DNA of 36,107 nucleotides from an uncultured Hyphomicrobiales bacterium. Its GTDB lineage: Bacteria; Pseudomonadota; Alphaproteobacteria; Rhizobiales; Beijerinckiaceae. The notes beneath the pieces were generated by a model. It had not been told where the DNA came from, did no database searches, and was given only the letters and a program-made list of their open reading frames with translations. The stretch is taken from positions 1 to 36,107 of the forward strand of contig CAISZN010000495.1 in assembly GCA_903889985.1 (NCBI GenBank), in the 5' to 3' direction. Position 1 is the stretch's first letter, and each line of letters opens with the position of its first letter. Below, in pieces: positions 7,762-16,984 of this stretch. Made by a program: the position numbers and the translations under genes.

Positions 7762-8436
7762 TTATTCAGAAATCTGGTAGCCAAAGCCGCGCACCGTTTT
7801 GATGATATTTTTGCCCAGTTTACGCCGCAGACGTGCAACGTAAACCTCTATCGTATTGGACCCTCGGGCGTCTTCCGAATCGTAAATCTCCGAGACCAGG
7901 TCGCTTTGCTGGATGACTCGACCCCGTCTCTCATGGAGAAATTTCAAGATTTTGACCTCGGTTCCGGTCAAGGGAATCGTTTGATCTCCGCGACAAGCAG
8001 CTCCCGCCGAAGGGTCGATGCTGAACTCTCCAACCGCAAAACCCTGACTGCTGCCAGTGGAACGTTGGCGCCTGAGAACGGCATTGACCCGTGCGATGAG
8101 TTCCTCTGAATAGAATGGCTTGGCCAGATAATCATCAGCGCCGGCATTGAGGCCGCGCACGCGCTCACTCCAGCTGTTTCGAACCGTCAGAATGATGACG
8201 GGCAAATCGATACCCGAATTTCGCCATTTCTTGAGGACGTCGAGGCCGGACATGATCGGGAGTCCAAGGTCAAGGATCACCGCATCGTAGGAATTAGTGG
8301 AGCCCAGGAACCATCCCCGCTCGCCGTCTTCAGCTCGCTCAACATCAAAGCCACCGCCAACAAGAGTCTTTTGAACCCGGGCAGCCAATTCGTCATCATC
8401 TTCAACTAAAAGGATGCGGATGTCGGGTACTCTCAA
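7762..8436 (-). CDS. OmpR/PhoP-family response regulator
   Basis: The 224-residue protein has a receiver domain (about residues 6-120) with the acidic pocket ED (12-13), phospho-acceptor D56 in ILDLGLP, T84 and K106 in YLAKPF, followed by a winged-helix DNA-binding domain (about 130-222) ending in VRGFGYQI, the signature of the OmpR/PhoB class. No ATG precedes the receiver domain in this frame; the best start is a TTG at 8436 giving a seven-residue lead into the first strand. It lies in front of its kinase, separated by 22 bases. The targets are unknown. The upstream secreted-protein gene, the TonB cluster and the pair itself are candidates. Confidence 0.9.
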   Translation of the reverse strand: MRVPDIRILLVEDDDELAARVQKTLVGGGFDVERAEDGERGWFLGSTNSYDAVILDLGLPIMSGLDVLKKWRNSGIDLPVIILTVRNSWSERVRGLNAGADDYLAKPFYSEELIARVNAVLRRQRSTGSSQGFAVGEFSIDPSAGAACRGDQTIPLTGTEVKILKFLHERRGRVIQQSDLVSEIYDSEDARGSNTIEVYVARLRRKLGKNIIKTVRGFGYQISE

Positions 8437-8512
8437 ATTGAAGTGTGGATCCCAAGGATTGCCTATGTATCGACTTCCTTACACAGATCAATGAGTCCAT
8501 TTTCCGAGTTTG

Positions 8513-8540
8513 AAAAGGGGATCTCGCCAGCTTGGCGAGA
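8513..8540 (-). terminator. Rho-independent terminator of the large secreted-protein gene
   Basis: On the minus strand, eight-base arms (8533-8540 and 8522-8529) enclose a three-base loop and are followed by CCCCTTTT. It begins 13 bases after the stop codon, so it should end the 3.8-kb transcript before the response-regulator gene. Confidence 0.85.
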
Positions 8541-8553
8541 CCCCCAGTTTTGA

Positions 8554-11500
8554 TCAATGGAGGGGGGCATCCACGATCAAAGTGCCACCATGGCCGTCCG
8601 AAATGGCATTGAAGGCAGAGCCAACAATCTGACCAACCAGATGAATCTGCGTCTGGAAGACGCCATTCGCATAGATGTTCAGGTCGCCGGCAGACGCCCC
8701 GGAACTGCTGAACGAGACCTTCGTGTTGGCAGCAAGAGCCAGACCCGAAATATCAATGACGTCATTGGTATTGAAGTTCTGGATCGTCGAGCCGTTGAAG
8801 CTCTTCGCTGAGTCGACATAGGTGGTGACGCCCGACCCGAACCCAAAGAAGGTCTGGTCGCCTGTGCCACCCGTCAGTGTCTGGCCAGCGGCACCAGCGT
8901 GGATCTTGTCGTTGTTGCCTGCGCTCAGGTCATTGATGACAAGGCCGCTGATCGCATTGGCCGTGAAGTTATAGGCCGAACCGGCTGATGCCAGGTCGAC
9001 GCTGGCGATATGGGTGATGTTGCTGCCCATCACTTCCGTACCGCCGCCGCTGACGACCAGCTTCGAAACGCCGGTGCCGCCGTCAATGGTCGCACCGATC
9101 GTGGTTGCCTTGACATTGAATATGTCATTGCCGCCGCCACCAATCACCGTTTCATTGACGGAACCAAGTGTCACCGTATCGTTGCCGGTTCCAAGCTTGA
9201 TGATGCTGGCATCATTGGCCCCAATGATCGTGATTCCAGCGCCCGATGCTGAACTGCTGGCAACATTCACGGTGAGATTGAGGCCGCTGCGCAGCGTAAC
9301 CGTCTGGGCGCCGGCGCCAATGCCCTCTTGTGCCTGCAGAACCTCGATGTTTGTGAGGGTCGTCGGGCTTGCGAGGTTGAAGGTGCCGCCGCCGCTCAGG
9401 AGCAGCGTATCATTGCCGGCAGAGCCGTCGATGATGTCGCCCTTCGAGAGGGTATTTGTGAGGGCGACAAAGGTGTCGTCCCCTGCCGTTCCGGTGAAAT
9501 TGTCGACCTTGGTCATCAGGTTGTAGGACGATCCACTTCCCGACGAGGACGGAGCGCTCACACTTGCCGAACCTGACGCCGTCGCGCTGGCCGTGCCATC
9601 CACATCTGTCAGTTTCACAGAGATGGTGTCGGAGCCGACGCCAGTATAGGCATGCGTTCCAGCAACCGAGATGACGCCATTTGTGATGCTGACAACACCG
9701 GTGCTCGTAGTGGAGTCGCCCCAATTGATGGTGGCAGCCAGATCACTGGCAGTCACGCCTGCATAGCTGTCAGTGAAGGTTGCTAAGGTTCCAGAGAATG
9801 CCTGGCCGGTCGTTGCCGTGAAAGCAGCAGCGGACTTGACGGACAGAACATCGGCCTCAGTGACAGCCAGGGTGCCGCCAACAGTTGAAATCACGCCATC
9901 GGCAGTCCTGGTCAAAGCGACCGTGTAGGCCTGGCTGCTCTCATCCGCGTAGGTTGGTCCCGTTCCTGCCGCAACGGTGAACGAACCCACCGAACCACTC
10001 ACGACGCCAACACTCTTGGAGCCATCCGCCCAGGTGATATTGGCTGTATAGCTGGCAGCCGTGGTCGTGAGGTCCGTGTCGTGGAAGGTCGCGATCTTGG
10101 CGCCAGCCAGGGAGGTCCCTTCGGCAACCGTGCCACTGGCTGATCCCGAGATCACGCCCACAGGCACCGCCGTGATATTGGCAGTACCGGTCGCCGTGGC
10201 GACGGCTGTTCCATCGATATCACGGATGGTGACTGACACTGCGTCGGTGCCGGCCGCAGCATAGGTATGCGATCCGACGACTGACAGGACACCGTTGGCG
10301 TTCGAAACAGTGCCGGCGCTGGTCGAGCCATCACCCCAGGTGATCTGCGCGGAGAAGTCGCTGGCCGTGTTCGCCGTATAGGTGTCGTTGAACGCCGCCA
10401 CCGTGACGTTTGTCAGGGCCTGCCCTGCCTTTGCAGCGAGATTCGGCGCGGCGTTGACGGTGAGCGTGTCGCCTTCCGCCGCGGCGACTATCCCCGATAC
10501 GGAAAGAACCGCACCGTCCGAGACATGGGTGATCGCTGTCGAAGCCGCAAAGCTGCCTTCGGTTGCGTAGATGTGTCCGCTCGCCGGAGCGACGCTGAAC
10601 ACGCCGTTGGAGCCAGAGACGACACCGGCGCTTGTTGTTCCGTCACCCCAGTTGATGAGGGCTGTAAAGGCGCTCGCCGTCTCAGAGAGGTTAGTATCAG
10701 CAAAAGTTGCCACCGGTCCGCTCGTGGCGGTGCCTTCTGTCGCTGCGCTCAGGGCAAAGCTGCCCGTCAGGGTGCTTGCGGGGGCAGCCTGACCCAGAGT
10801 GATGTTGGTTCCACCGGCACCATCACTGACGGTCTTGAACGTGGCGCCGGCATAATTCCCGGCGAGATTCAGGGTCAGTGCTGGGTTGCTGGCGGACGTG
10901 ACATGAAGGGCGCCATTCGACCATGTTGCGCCAGTGGCGACATAGCCAGCCAGATCGATCGTATTACCGGTCTGGAACCCGGAAACAGTCGCAGCGAAGG
11001 TGCTGGCTGCATCGAGCTTGAGGAGATCAGACTGGCCATCGGAGAAGACGACCTTGTCGGTCGCCGCGACGCTGTTTCCAAATTCGGCGATGCCGCCGGA
11101 GCCGATCGAAACGGTGCCGGCTCCCGTTGTCGTCGTCGACACCAGGAGATGGTCACCGGACGTCACATTGACCGAACCATCGTTCTGGAAATTCGTCGTT
11201 GCAATGGTCATTGAGCCGCCCGTCGCCGCGGCGGAAATGACGCCCTGGTTGATCAGGACATCGGTGACCGATGGGTCGCCAATTCCGTCAAACGACACAC
11301 TTCCATCGGTTTGATGGATGACAGCGCCGGTCCCCAGCGTCAGAGCAGCAGAGGTATAGGTCAGGCCCCCAGTGAGACCCGACGTTGGCGATGACACAAC
11401 CGCAATATGCTGGCTGGTTCCACCGACGTTGATTGTCCCCTGTCCAAAGGTCTGCGACTGAATGAACTCAACCGTGTTGCCGCTACCCGAAACATTGATC

Positions 11501-12339
11501 GTGCCGTTGCCTGTAATGGCGGATGTCGCAGGACCATCGAATGCGATATACCCAGCCGTAACGTTGATCGTCCCGTTGTTCACAAATCCCTGTGAAGCCA
11601 GTCCAATGCCGCCAGCATCGTTGATCGTGCCATTATTGACAAAGCTATTGAAGCCCGTGAGGCCGATCCCGCCACCGTTGGAGGCTGAGATCAAACCATT
11701 GTTGATGATGTCGTTTGCTTCGACCGTATAGCCAGATGTACTCGCGTTGATGAGGCTGCCATTGTTGGTGAGCGTTCCTCCCATCGCTGTAATCAGCCCG
11801 GACGCGTATCCCTGGAGCGCCTCGATCGTCCCGTTGTTGGTCAGGTTTGTACCCTGAATAAATTCGAAGCTTGAGGTTGCTGCGGCGGGGTTTCCGCCAT
11901 TGAACGAGACAACTGCCGCGCTCCCGAGGGTCAGATTGTCGAAGCTCAGTGAGGCTATCGTATTGTTTGCAGTGCCCATCGCGACTTGAACGTTGTCGAG
12001 GGTATGGGTCCCGGTTTCATGCAGTGTCGCGCCACCGGCGATGGCGATGCTGCCCGTGGGCGTCGAGAATGCAAGGCTGCCCGCCGTGTCGATGTTCACG
12101 GTTCCGGCTGCGATATTCAAAGGGCCAGCAAGCGTCAGTGTTCCGCTATCGACCAAAGTAGCCGTTGTGTCATTTAAGGTGAGCGAGCTGGCCTGCGCGA
12201 TACCACTGATCGTGGCTGTATATGTGCCGGGCGCATTGATGGTCACAGTGTCTGCTGAACCTGGAAGAAGACCTCCCGTCCAATCAGCGGTGTTTGACCA
12301 ATCGCCACTGACTCCGGCTTTCCAATTGATCGCGCCCAT
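8554..12339 (-). CDS. Large secreted repeat protein with PKD-like domains and RTX-type calcium-binding motifs
   Basis: The protein has about 1261 residues, is rich in Gly, Thr, Ser, Ala and Asn, and almost lacks Cys. Its N-terminus (INWKAGVSGDWSNTADWTGG) has no signal peptide and resembles large secreted proteins common in Hyphomicrobiales. Residues up to about 500 are beta-solenoid-like, with many TNNGTI-type repeats. About residues 515-935 hold four PKD-like domains, each with INWGDG/ITWGDG and a later TYA or AYT. Residues about 940-1080 hold degenerate RTX nonapeptides (GTAGDDTF, GTGNDTVTL, GGGGNDIF), and the end has a type I secretion-like pattern. The ATG at 12339 is chosen because GGAGAGA lies five bases upstream. 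A longer frame to 12393 has no such support. A type I secreted adhesin or matrix protein is likely, but no exporter genes are in the window. Confidence 0.85.
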   Translation of the reverse strand: MGAINWKAGVSGDWSNTADWTGGLLPGSADTVTINAPGTYTATISGIAQASSLTLNDTTATLVDSGTLTLAGPLNIAAGTVNIDTAGSLAFSTPTGSIAIAGGATLHETGTHTLDNVQVAMGTANNTIASLSFDNLTLGSAAVVSFNGGNPAAATSSFEFIQGTNLTNNGTIEALQGYASGLITAMGGTLTNNGSLINASTSGYTVEANDIINNGLISASNGGGIGLTGFNSFVNNGTINDAGGIGLASQGFVNNGTINVTAGYIAFDGPATSAITGNGTINVSGSGNTVEFIQSQTFGQGTINVGGTSQHIAVVSSPTSGLTGGLTYTSAALTLGTGAVIHQTDGSVSFDGIGDPSVTDVLINQGVISAAATGGSMTIATTNFQNDGSVNVTSGDHLLVSTTTTGAGTVSIGSGGIAEFGNSVAATDKVVFSDGQSDLLKLDAASTFAATVSGFQTGNTIDLAGYVATGATWSNGALHVTSASNPALTLNLAGNYAGATFKTVSDGAGGTNITLGQAAPASTLTGSFALSAATEGTATSGPVATFADTNLSETASAFTALINWGDGTTSAGVVSGSNGVFSVAPASGHIYATEGSFAASTAITHVSDGAVLSVSGIVAAAEGDTLTVNAAPNLAAKAGQALTNVTVAAFNDTYTANTASDFSAQITWGDGSTSAGTVSNANGVLSVVGSHTYAAAGTDAVSVTIRDIDGTAVATATGTANITAVPVGVISGSASGTVAEGTSLAGAKIATFHDTDLTTTAASYTANITWADGSKSVGVVSGSVGSFTVAAGTGPTYADESSQAYTVALTRTADGVISTVGGTLAVTEADVLSVKSAAAFTATTGQAFSGTLATFTDSYAGVTASDLAATINWGDSTTSTGVVSITNGVISVAGTHAYTGVGSDTISVKLTDVDGTASATASGSASVSAPSSSGSGSSYNLMTKVDNFTGTAGDDTFVALTNTLSKGDIIDGSAGNDTLLLSGGGTFNLASPTTLTNIEVLQAQEGIGAGAQTVTLRSGLNLTVNVASSSASGAGITIIGANDASIIKLGTGNDTVTLGSVNETVIGGGGNDIFNVKATTIGATIDGGTGVSKLVVSGGGTEVMGSNITHIASVDLASAGSAYNFTANAISGLVINDLSAGNNDKIHAGAAGQTLTGGTGDQTFFGFGSGVTTYVDSAKSFNGSTIQNFNTNDVIDISGLALAANTKVSFSSSGASAGDLNIYANGVFQTQIHLVGQIVGSAFNAISDGHGGTLIVDAPLH

Positions 12340-12344
12340 CAGAT

Positions 12345-12386
12345 TCTCTCCGAAAATTGTCTGGTCTTTTGTCCAGTGATTTTCGG
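12345..12386 (-). promoter_or_regulatory. 5' leader hairpin that overlaps the Shine-Dalgarno of the secreted-protein gene
   Basis: On the minus strand an eight-base stem (12379-12386 with 12350-12357) and an inner four-base stem (12373-12376 with 12361-12364) form around an eight-base A-rich loop. The 3' arm ends on the first two G of the SD GGAGAGA (12351-12345), so folding could hide part of the ribosome-binding site. Whether it regulates is inference. Confidence 0.5.
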
Positions 12387-12393
12387 GTAGCAA

Positions 12394-12804
12394 CCCAACC
12401 TGAAAACGAGCTGAAAAATAATTAGAGATCGGTCTAAATGATGAGGGCGCGACCTTTTAACTCGCTCGTCTCAAATTCGAGACAGCTTTGTACGTATCCA
12501 TAAGTATTACCCAAGGACGAATATTTCAAACGGCTCTTATGACGATGGACCGGTGTGCGTTTTGATTCATAAGCCTGATCAGATGAATAGATGTAGGAAG
12601 GCGGGGCTCTCAGCTTCGGCCGCCTCTGGTTGAAGTTCAATTGCTGACGCGCGCGGCGGCGGGCAAAATGAATCGAACTCCGAACATCCGAATGAACTAG
12701 TTGTTCGATTTGAGTCTGATTATCGCCATTGATGATGCGAAAGTCTTAGATGCTATCTATCTCTCGAGAGAGAGAAAGCGCAAAGACTTTGTTTCGTCTG
12801 CGGA
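12394..12804. other. Gene-free region upstream of the secreted-protein gene
   Basis: I find no convincing coding sequence here; the open frames lack SDs and family-like composition. It should contain the secreted-protein promoter, read leftwards. Notable short elements are the inverted repeat GTCTC/GAGAC at 12468-12483 and the 12-base palindrome TCTCTCGAGAGA at 12760-12771, the latter between the kinase gene stop and this promoter region. Neither matches an operator I can name. Confidence 0.4.
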
Positions 12805-13701
12805 TCAGGAGGCGTTTGCTGCGGCCGAAGTTATCATCGCCTCGACATCGGCGAGTGATGGAAGGCTTGCTTCATTGCCCAGATGTTGAATGGCGTGCGC
12901 GGAAGCCGCCCTGGCAAATTCAAAATGGCCTTCCCATCCCGCTTCAGGCCGTGCCATGGCCGAGTAGATATAGGCGCCATGAAACACGTCGCCGGCGCCA
13001 TTCGTATCAATGACGTTCTCTTTCGGAATGCTGAGGGCCGGCATGGCCTTGATGCCCGAACCCCGCTCGTACCAGAGGATGCCCTTCTCGCCCATGGTGA
13101 CTGCGCCAACAACGCAGCCGCGGCTTTTCAGGAAGTTGAGCATCTCGTGAGGTTCAAAATCCATCTGTTCGCACAGTCGCTCGGCGACGACAGCGACGTC
13201 GATCCACTTGAGCAGCTCGAGCGTGTTCTCACGCATGCCGCCGCCGTCGAGAGAGGTGAGGATCCCTGCCTCCCGGCCTGCCCTGGCAAAGTGTATGGCG
13301 GCATCGGGCAGGTGACCGTCGAGATGAATGGCGCGGCAATGATCCAGCGACAGCAATGGGAAGGGATGCAGGAATTTGTCATCACGACAGCGCACGATCG
13401 CCCGCTTGCCATCCTTGGGGATGATGAAGGACAGCGACGAATCTCGCACCTTGCGGGCATGTAACGGGATTGCGTAGCGGCGTGCCATGTCTACGAACAT
13501 ATGCCCGAGCCAATCATCGGCCATGGTGCAAAGGAGGTCTGGCTTGATCCCGAGTTTCGCGCAACAGAAGGCGGCCGTTACGGCATTTCCCCCGAAAGAG
13601 ACAGCGAACTTTTCAGCGACGGTCTTGTCGTCGCCTGTGGGAAGCGCGTCGGTAATCAGGGTGACGTCGATATAGGTATGCCCGATGAACAATGCATCCA
13701 T
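12805..13701 (-). CDS. PfkB-family carbohydrate kinase
   Basis: The 298-residue product has the ribokinase-like fold signatures: an N-terminal strand (ALFIGHTYIDV), the GG motif VSFGGNAVTAA (about residues 35-45) and the C-terminal anion-hole and catalytic motif DTNGAGDVFHGAY with catalytic base D238. Members phosphorylate sugars, sugar acids or nucleosides with ATP, in the cytoplasm. Nothing visible fixes the substrate; ketodeoxygluconate, fructose or a nucleoside are all possible. The ATG has GAGG seven bases upstream and lies 23 bases after the ppc stop, so the two genes are probably one operon, which hints at a role near central carbon metabolism. Confidence 0.85.
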   Translation of the reverse strand: MDALFIGHTYIDVTLITDALPTGDDKTVAEKFAVSFGGNAVTAAFCCAKLGIKPDLLCTMADDWLGHMFVDMARRYAIPLHARKVRDSSLSFIIPKDGKRAIVRCRDDKFLHPFPLLSLDHCRAIHLDGHLPDAAIHFARAGREAGILTSLDGGGMRENTLELLKWIDVAVVAERLCEQMDFEPHEMLNFLKSRGCVVGAVTMGEKGILWYERGSGIKAMPALSIPKENVIDTNGAGDVFHGAYIYSAMARPEAGWEGHFEFARAASAHAIQHLGNEASLPSLADVEAMITSAAANAS

Positions 13702-13724
13702 GATCTGCCTCGCTTCGCACTTGA

Positions 13725-16472
13725 TCAGCCACTGTTGCGCAAACCTGCAGCGATGCCGTTAATGGTCAGGTGCATGGCCTCGACCACGCGCTCATCATGA
13801 TCACCTGCCCGGTACCTGCGCAAGAGCTCCAATTGGACGTGGTTGAGCGGATCGATATAGGGGGAGCGGTCGCTCAGGGCCTTTGCCAGCTCCTGATTCC
13901 CTTCCAGAAGGGTCCGCTGCTCGAGAATGGTCAATAAGCCGCTGCGTGCCTTCTCCCATTCGACGGTGAGGCGTGCGAAAATGGTCTCGCGCAAGTCTTT
14001 GTTCTCGACCAGATCCTTGTGGCGTGAGGCGATGCCGAGATCGCTCTTGGCGAGGACCATTTCCATGTTCGAGAGCAGCGTCTGGAAAAACGACCATTCC
14101 CGGGCCATGCGCTGAAGCGTTTCAAGGCCTCCGTTCGGATGCGTCCTGACGTAGATCTCGATCGCCGACCCAACGCCGTACCAGGCTGGCAGCATGAGGC
14201 GGCACTGGGCCCAGCCAAAGACCCACGGGATAGCGCGAAGATCCTCGATCTTCGTCGATTTCTTGCGCGAGGTGGGCCGGCTGCCGATATGCAGGTTGGC
14301 AATTTCGCTAATGATGGTCGATTCCCAGAAATAGGTCTCGAACCCGGGTGTTCCATAAACGAGGTCGCGATAAGCCTGAAACGCGCTCTCCGAGAGTTCA
14401 TCCATCACCTCGATGAACTCCGCAGGCTGGGTCACGCCCTGCCGATGGGAAACCATCTCCTGGAAAACCGCAGCCACGAGCAGCTCCAGATTGTAGCGAC
14501 CAGCTTCCGGATTGAGGAACTTCGCGGCGATCACTTCGCCCTGTTCGGTAATCCGAATGCCAGCCTGCATGGCGCCGGCCGGTTGCGCGAGAATCGCATC
14601 AAAGCTGGGGCCTCCTCCACGTCCGACCGAACCGCCGCGACCGTGAAAGAAGCGAAGCCGCACATCATACTTCCGGAAGACCTCGATCAGCTTCAGTTCT
14701 GCCTTATAGAGCTCCCAGCCCGAGGTGAGGTAGCCGCCATCCTTGTTGCTGTCGGAATATCCAAGCATGACCTCCTGAAGCCGCCCACGGCTTTCAATGA
14801 GCTTCATATAGGCTGGGGTTGAGAAGAGAGATTCCATGATCTCGGCACAATTGCGGAGATCGCCGATCGTCTCGAACAAGGGAACAATGTTCAGGCTGGC
14901 CTGCCCGGAAATGGGATCATAGAGCCCAACCTCCTTCAAAAGCGTAGCGGCCTCAAGCACGTCCGAGACGCTGCAGCAGTTCGATATGACATAGTTCGGG
15001 ATGGCATTTGCACCATAGAGCTTGTGCAATTGGGCTGCAGTTCTGAAGACGTCGAGCTCGCCCTGTGTTTCCGCGTCGTAGTCGACAAAGTTTGAGACGA
15101 GTGGACGTGGTGTCGACAGTTCCTTGAGCAGGAAAATCTGCCGTTCTCCTTCGGTCATAGCAGCATAGTCAATTCCGCAAGCCCTGCAGATGGCTTCCAG
15201 GGTTCTCTGGTGAATGGCGGAATTCTGCCGGAGGTCAATGCTCGCGAGATGAAATGAAAAGACATCCACCGCACGCTTCAGCGAGCGCAGTCGCCCTCTT
15301 GCGATATGGCCGGATCCATTCGCCATCAACGAGCGGTAGAGGATATCGAGATCCGCGCTGAACTGCTCCGCCGTTTCATATGGCTCGACGGGCAAGGTCT
15401 CATGACGTGTCGTGACCTTCTGGTTCATATGCGCGGCTGTGGCGACCAGCCGCGCATATATTCCAACAACTGCCTGGCGATAGGGTTCTGCCGCGCGTCG
15501 TGGTGATGCATCGCCCAATTGCTTCAGGAATTTTGCGAGTTGAGACGAAATGCTCACATGGGAGCGATCGAGAGACAGTTCGGCGCCAAGGGCATGGAGC
15601 TCATCGAGATAGAATTGCATGACACATCGGTTCTGCACCTTCATGGTGTGCAGCAAGACCTCTGCCGTGACATTTGGATTGCCGTCACGATCGCCCCCAA
15701 TCCAGCTCCCCATGCGCAGGAAAGGCGGCAGCTTGAAATCAATGCCCTCCCATTCCCCCGCAAAGAGCTTGTCCTCGATCTCCGCATAGACATTCGGAAT
15801 TTCCCGAAGCAGGGTCTGATCGTAATAAGAGATTCCGTTGCTGACCTCGTCGATGACGGATGGTTTGCCGCGGCGCAGAATGCTGGTCTGCCAGACCGCC
15901 AGAATGGCAGCGTTCAGGTCAGCTTCCGCCTTGGCAGCCTCCCGTGGGGTCAGGACCATCCGGTCCCTCTCTCCGAGAATTGCAGCAATCTGCATTTCCC
16001 GATCCAGGATGCTTTTGCGGCGGACTTCGGTCGGATGGGCGGTCAGGACCGGGCAGATCAGAATGGAGTCGAGCCAGCCCTGCAACTGTTCATGCGGCAG
16101 GTCGAGCTCCCGAATGAGGGCCATGCTGGCTTCGAAAGCGCCGGACTCCCCAGCATGTTCGCGCATGTTCTTGCGGCGCGTCCGCAAGGCATTCTGGTCT
16201 TCCGCAATATTGGCAAAGTGGGAGAAGATCGTAAAAGCCCGAACAATATCGATGGTTCGGTCATGAGACAGGTTGTCCAGGACATTCTCAAGCTCGCGCC
16301 GACGCGAGAGGGTGCCATCCCGACGGAAGGCTACCGAGGCCTTGCGGATCTGCTCGACGATGCGGAAGACGTCGTCTCCCCTTTGCTCCTTGATGATGTC
16401 ACCCAGGAGTCGCCCAACGAGGCGTATGTCCTCACGCATGGCGCCGTCGCCGGTTATCTTCTTCGCGTTCAA
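13725..16472 (-). CDS. ppc: Phosphoenolpyruvate carboxylase
   Basis: The enzyme carboxylates phosphoenolpyruvate with bicarbonate to give oxaloacetate, replenishing the TCA cycle (and serving the serine cycle in methylotrophs). The 915 residues are close to the usual 880-940. Visible signatures are LTAHPTEVRRKS (catalytic H146), MGSWIGGDRDGNP, LGYSDSNKDGG, the mobile catalytic loop FFHGRGGSVGRGGGP, and the C-terminal NSG. I place the start at the TTG at 16472 because GGAGG (16484-16480) lies seven bases upstream of it. The alternatives are an ATG at 16439 with a weak SD and a TTG at 16502. It shares a 512-base divergent region with the glycogen operon and is followed by a PfkB kinase. Confidence 0.95.
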   Translation of the reverse strand: MNAKKITGDGAMREDIRLVGRLLGDIIKEQRGDDVFRIVEQIRKASVAFRRDGTLSRRRELENVLDNLSHDRTIDIVRAFTIFSHFANIAEDQNALRTRRKNMREHAGESGAFEASMALIRELDLPHEQLQGWLDSILICPVLTAHPTEVRRKSILDREMQIAAILGERDRMVLTPREAAKAEADLNAAILAVWQTSILRRGKPSVIDEVSNGISYYDQTLLREIPNVYAEIEDKLFAGEWEGIDFKLPPFLRMGSWIGGDRDGNPNVTAEVLLHTMKVQNRCVMQFYLDELHALGAELSLDRSHVSISSQLAKFLKQLGDASPRRAAEPYRQAVVGIYARLVATAAHMNQKVTTRHETLPVEPYETAEQFSADLDILYRSLMANGSGHIARGRLRSLKRAVDVFSFHLASIDLRQNSAIHQRTLEAICRACGIDYAAMTEGERQIFLLKELSTPRPLVSNFVDYDAETQGELDVFRTAAQLHKLYGANAIPNYVISNCCSVSDVLEAATLLKEVGLYDPISGQASLNIVPLFETIGDLRNCAEIMESLFSTPAYMKLIESRGRLQEVMLGYSDSNKDGGYLTSGWELYKAELKLIEVFRKYDVRLRFFHGRGGSVGRGGGPSFDAILAQPAGAMQAGIRITEQGEVIAAKFLNPEAGRYNLELLVAAVFQEMVSHRQGVTQPAEFIEVMDELSESAFQAYRDLVYGTPGFETYFWESTIISEIANLHIGSRPTSRKKSTKIEDLRAIPWVFGWAQCRLMLPAWYGVGSAIEIYVRTHPNGGLETLQRMAREWSFFQTLLSNMEMVLAKSDLGIASRHKDLVENKDLRETIFARLTVEWEKARSGLLTILEQRTLLEGNQELAKALSDRSPYIDPLNHVQLELLRRYRAGDHDERVVEAMHLTINGIAAGLRNSG

Positions 16473-16984
16473 GGGACGACCTCCGGACCAAATCCTGAGC
16501 AATCCCCAACGTCACCCGCGCTCCATGCCGTCGTTTTGCTCTCAGGAAAGCAGAAGCACCAACTGTGCCAATCAGAAGGTATCCAAATCAGGGCGTTCTG
16601 CTTAAAAGTTAATCGTCCTTGCCTACCCAGGCTGCTGAGGGGGCGTTTCGGTCAGGGCGGCGCCGTGAGAGGGTGCAGAGTGGCCCTATGAAGCCCCTTT
16701 GGTTGGTCTCCTTTCAGCCTTCCCGCCTTCCGGAGGGGCGGCCGCCTGTCGAAAGAAAGAGAGGGTGCTGTGGCGAATTCAGAGGCCGGTGCCTGTCTCT
16801 CAAGGCGGGTTGGCTCGATCCCTGCTACGGTCACTGGAGGTGTCGACCCTGTCGTTGGCAGGCATGCGGGAGATTTTTTCCAAGGGAGGCCAATTGGCAA
16901 ATCGTGGCGTCGGCACAAAGCCAAGTTGAGATGAGTGCAAGGCGAAGACCTTAAAAATCGAGCGCAGACAAACGGAAAGCCTGC
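16473..16984. other. Divergent promoter region between ppc and the glycogen operon
   Basis: This gap must hold the promoters for ppc (leftward) and glgP (rightward). The open frames in it are Arg-rich and look non-coding. A GC-rich hairpin can form from 16723-16729 and 16735-16741, with two G-U pairs, around a five-base loop. GGAAAG (16974-16979) is the SD of glgP. I see no operator I can name. Confidence 0.45.

Noticed and set aside
8954-12339. Long internal repeats of the secreted-protein gene as a possible CRISPR or satellite array
   Set aside because: The repetition is at protein level (PKD-like, TNNGTI-like and RTX-like motifs) in one open frame, without constant-length spacers.
12434-12640. 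A 68-residue minus-strand frame upstream of the secreted-protein gene
   Set aside because: No SD and biased composition; more likely promoter and leader DNA.
15519-16691. A 390-residue plus-strand frame opposite ppc
   Set aside because: Antisense shadow of a conserved enzyme with all its catalytic motifs on the other strand.
16619-16954. A 111-residue plus-strand frame in the ppc-glgP gap
   Set aside because: Arg-, Pro- and Cys-rich composition typical of non-coding GC-rich DNA, and the gap must hold two promoters.
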